Shown here piece by piece: positions 63,683 to 64,000 of a stretch of 64,000 bases of DNA. Position 1 is the first letter of the stretch. Each line of letters starts with the position of its first letter. The position numbers and the translations under genes are program-made. The notes beneath the pieces were generated by a model. It saw nothing but the letters and a program-made list of their open reading frames with translations, did not search any database and was not told the DNA's origin. Source of the stretch: an uncultured Flavobacteriales bacterium (GTDB taxonomy: Bacteria > Bacteroidota > Bacteroidia > Flavobacteriales > UBA7312); contig CAJWWC010000001.1 in NCBI GenBank assembly GCA_913048435.1, positions 89,281 through 153,280 of the forward strand, written 5' to 3'.

Positions 63683-64000
63683 CTATAGACCAAAAATAAA
63701 CGCTGTGTAACCTGTAATTATAGCTATTAAAAAGCCTGAAACAGATATAATTAATCCATCTTTTTTATTTTCTGCAATTAATGGAAATATTCCATCACCA
63801 CTAGTAGCTATTGCGGCAGCTATTAATGCTTCTATAGGGAAACCAGGGGTTGTAATATATGCAACTGCAACTGCAATCATGCCCCCACATCCTGGGATTG
63901 CTCCAATAAAAGCTGATATTAAGATGATAATATAAGCTGAAGAAGACATCCATTCATTAAAGGTTTGAGCTCCAACAAGTATATCAATTACAAAGTTGGT
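63683..64000 (-). CDS. C-terminal part of a multi-span putative metal exporter (cut by window edge)
   Basis: The frame is open from the stop at 63683 to the right edge without interruption, so the gene continues outside. The 105 visible residues contain three or four hydrophobic spans with GAIPGCGGMIAVAVAYITTPGFPIEALIAAAIATSGDGIFPLIAENKKDG. The GCG-x-M and ATSGDG-x-PL pattern matches the C terminus of the 10-span putative heavy-metal/manganese exporter family. The internal Met at 63949 is not the true start. Substrate is a family inference. Confidence 0.65.
   Translation of the reverse strand, partial: TNFVIDILVGAQTFNEWMSSSAYIIILISAFIGAIPGCGGMIAVAVAYITTPGFPIEALIAAAIATSGDGIFPLIAENKKDGLIISVSGFLIAIITGYTAFIFGL

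Overview
The window is a compact, AT-rich stretch of a Bacteroidota chromosome, most likely a marine flavobacterium-like organism. Three things point there. First, the gene neighbourhoods are typical of the phylum: DUF6089-uppS-bamA, a nadK/Omp85/CBS-ACT/pdxJ block, nadE-gldB-gldC, mutY-ssb-gldE-gldD, HU-COX24-rng and sprT-manC. Second, two secreted proteins carry type IX secretion (T9SS) C-terminal tails. Third, many genes are preceded by the Bacteroidota -7 promoter motif TAnnTTTG rather than by Shine-Dalgarno sequences. No rRNA, tRNA, CRISPR array or insertion sequence was seen, and no gene-free gap exceeds about 180 bases.

Layout. 1-7.1 kb (minus): envelope biogenesis (BamA, UppS, DUF6089 protein, NAD kinase, a second Omp85-like barrel, a CBS-ACT protein). 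7.2-8.7 kb (plus): pdxJ and an alpha/beta hydrolase. 8.7-14.7 kb (minus): a lamin-tail T9SS protein, a TonB-dependent receptor and a T9SS-exported OB/FN3/phospholipase-D-fold protein; this is the most interesting accessory locus. 14.9-20 kb: polyprenol-phosphate glycosyltransferase, dihydroorotase, small lipoproteins, an SDR epimerase and TyrS. 20-26 kb: a LuxE-like/GNAT/SnoaL-like operon, then a phosphate island (PiT transporter, phosphate-type porin, PhoB, PhoR) with tandem 11-bp TTAACA boxes. 26-32 kb: glycosyltransferase, TrmB and a mrp-nfu-korA-korB iron-sulfur operon. 32-36 kb: NadE, GldB, GldC, EngB and a hydrolase. 36-51.5 kb: an uninterrupted 15-gene dcw cell-wall/division cluster from mraZ to ftsZ plus yqeY, headed by a MraZ operator of three 10-bp repeats. 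51.6-64 kb: GldD, GldE, SSB, MutY, HU, a 29-residue ribosomal-type protein, RNase G, an MFS carrier, RecX, RF2, ArsC-like protein, fumarase, ManC, SprT-like protein and a transporter fragment cut by the right edge.

Most of the window is housekeeping. The parts worth a second look are the LTD/TonB/PLD locus (its domains match those of extracellular nucleases, but the catalytic domain is different and the parts are split over genes), the PHO-box-like arrays, two small membrane ORFs (28 and 48 residues), several genes whose -7 element lies only 5-7 bases from the start codon (near-leaderless mRNAs), and convergent genes that overlap at their stop codons. Several start codons were moved from the longest possible ORF to an internal ATG/GTG, using overlaps, promoters and terminators; each case is stated in its entry.
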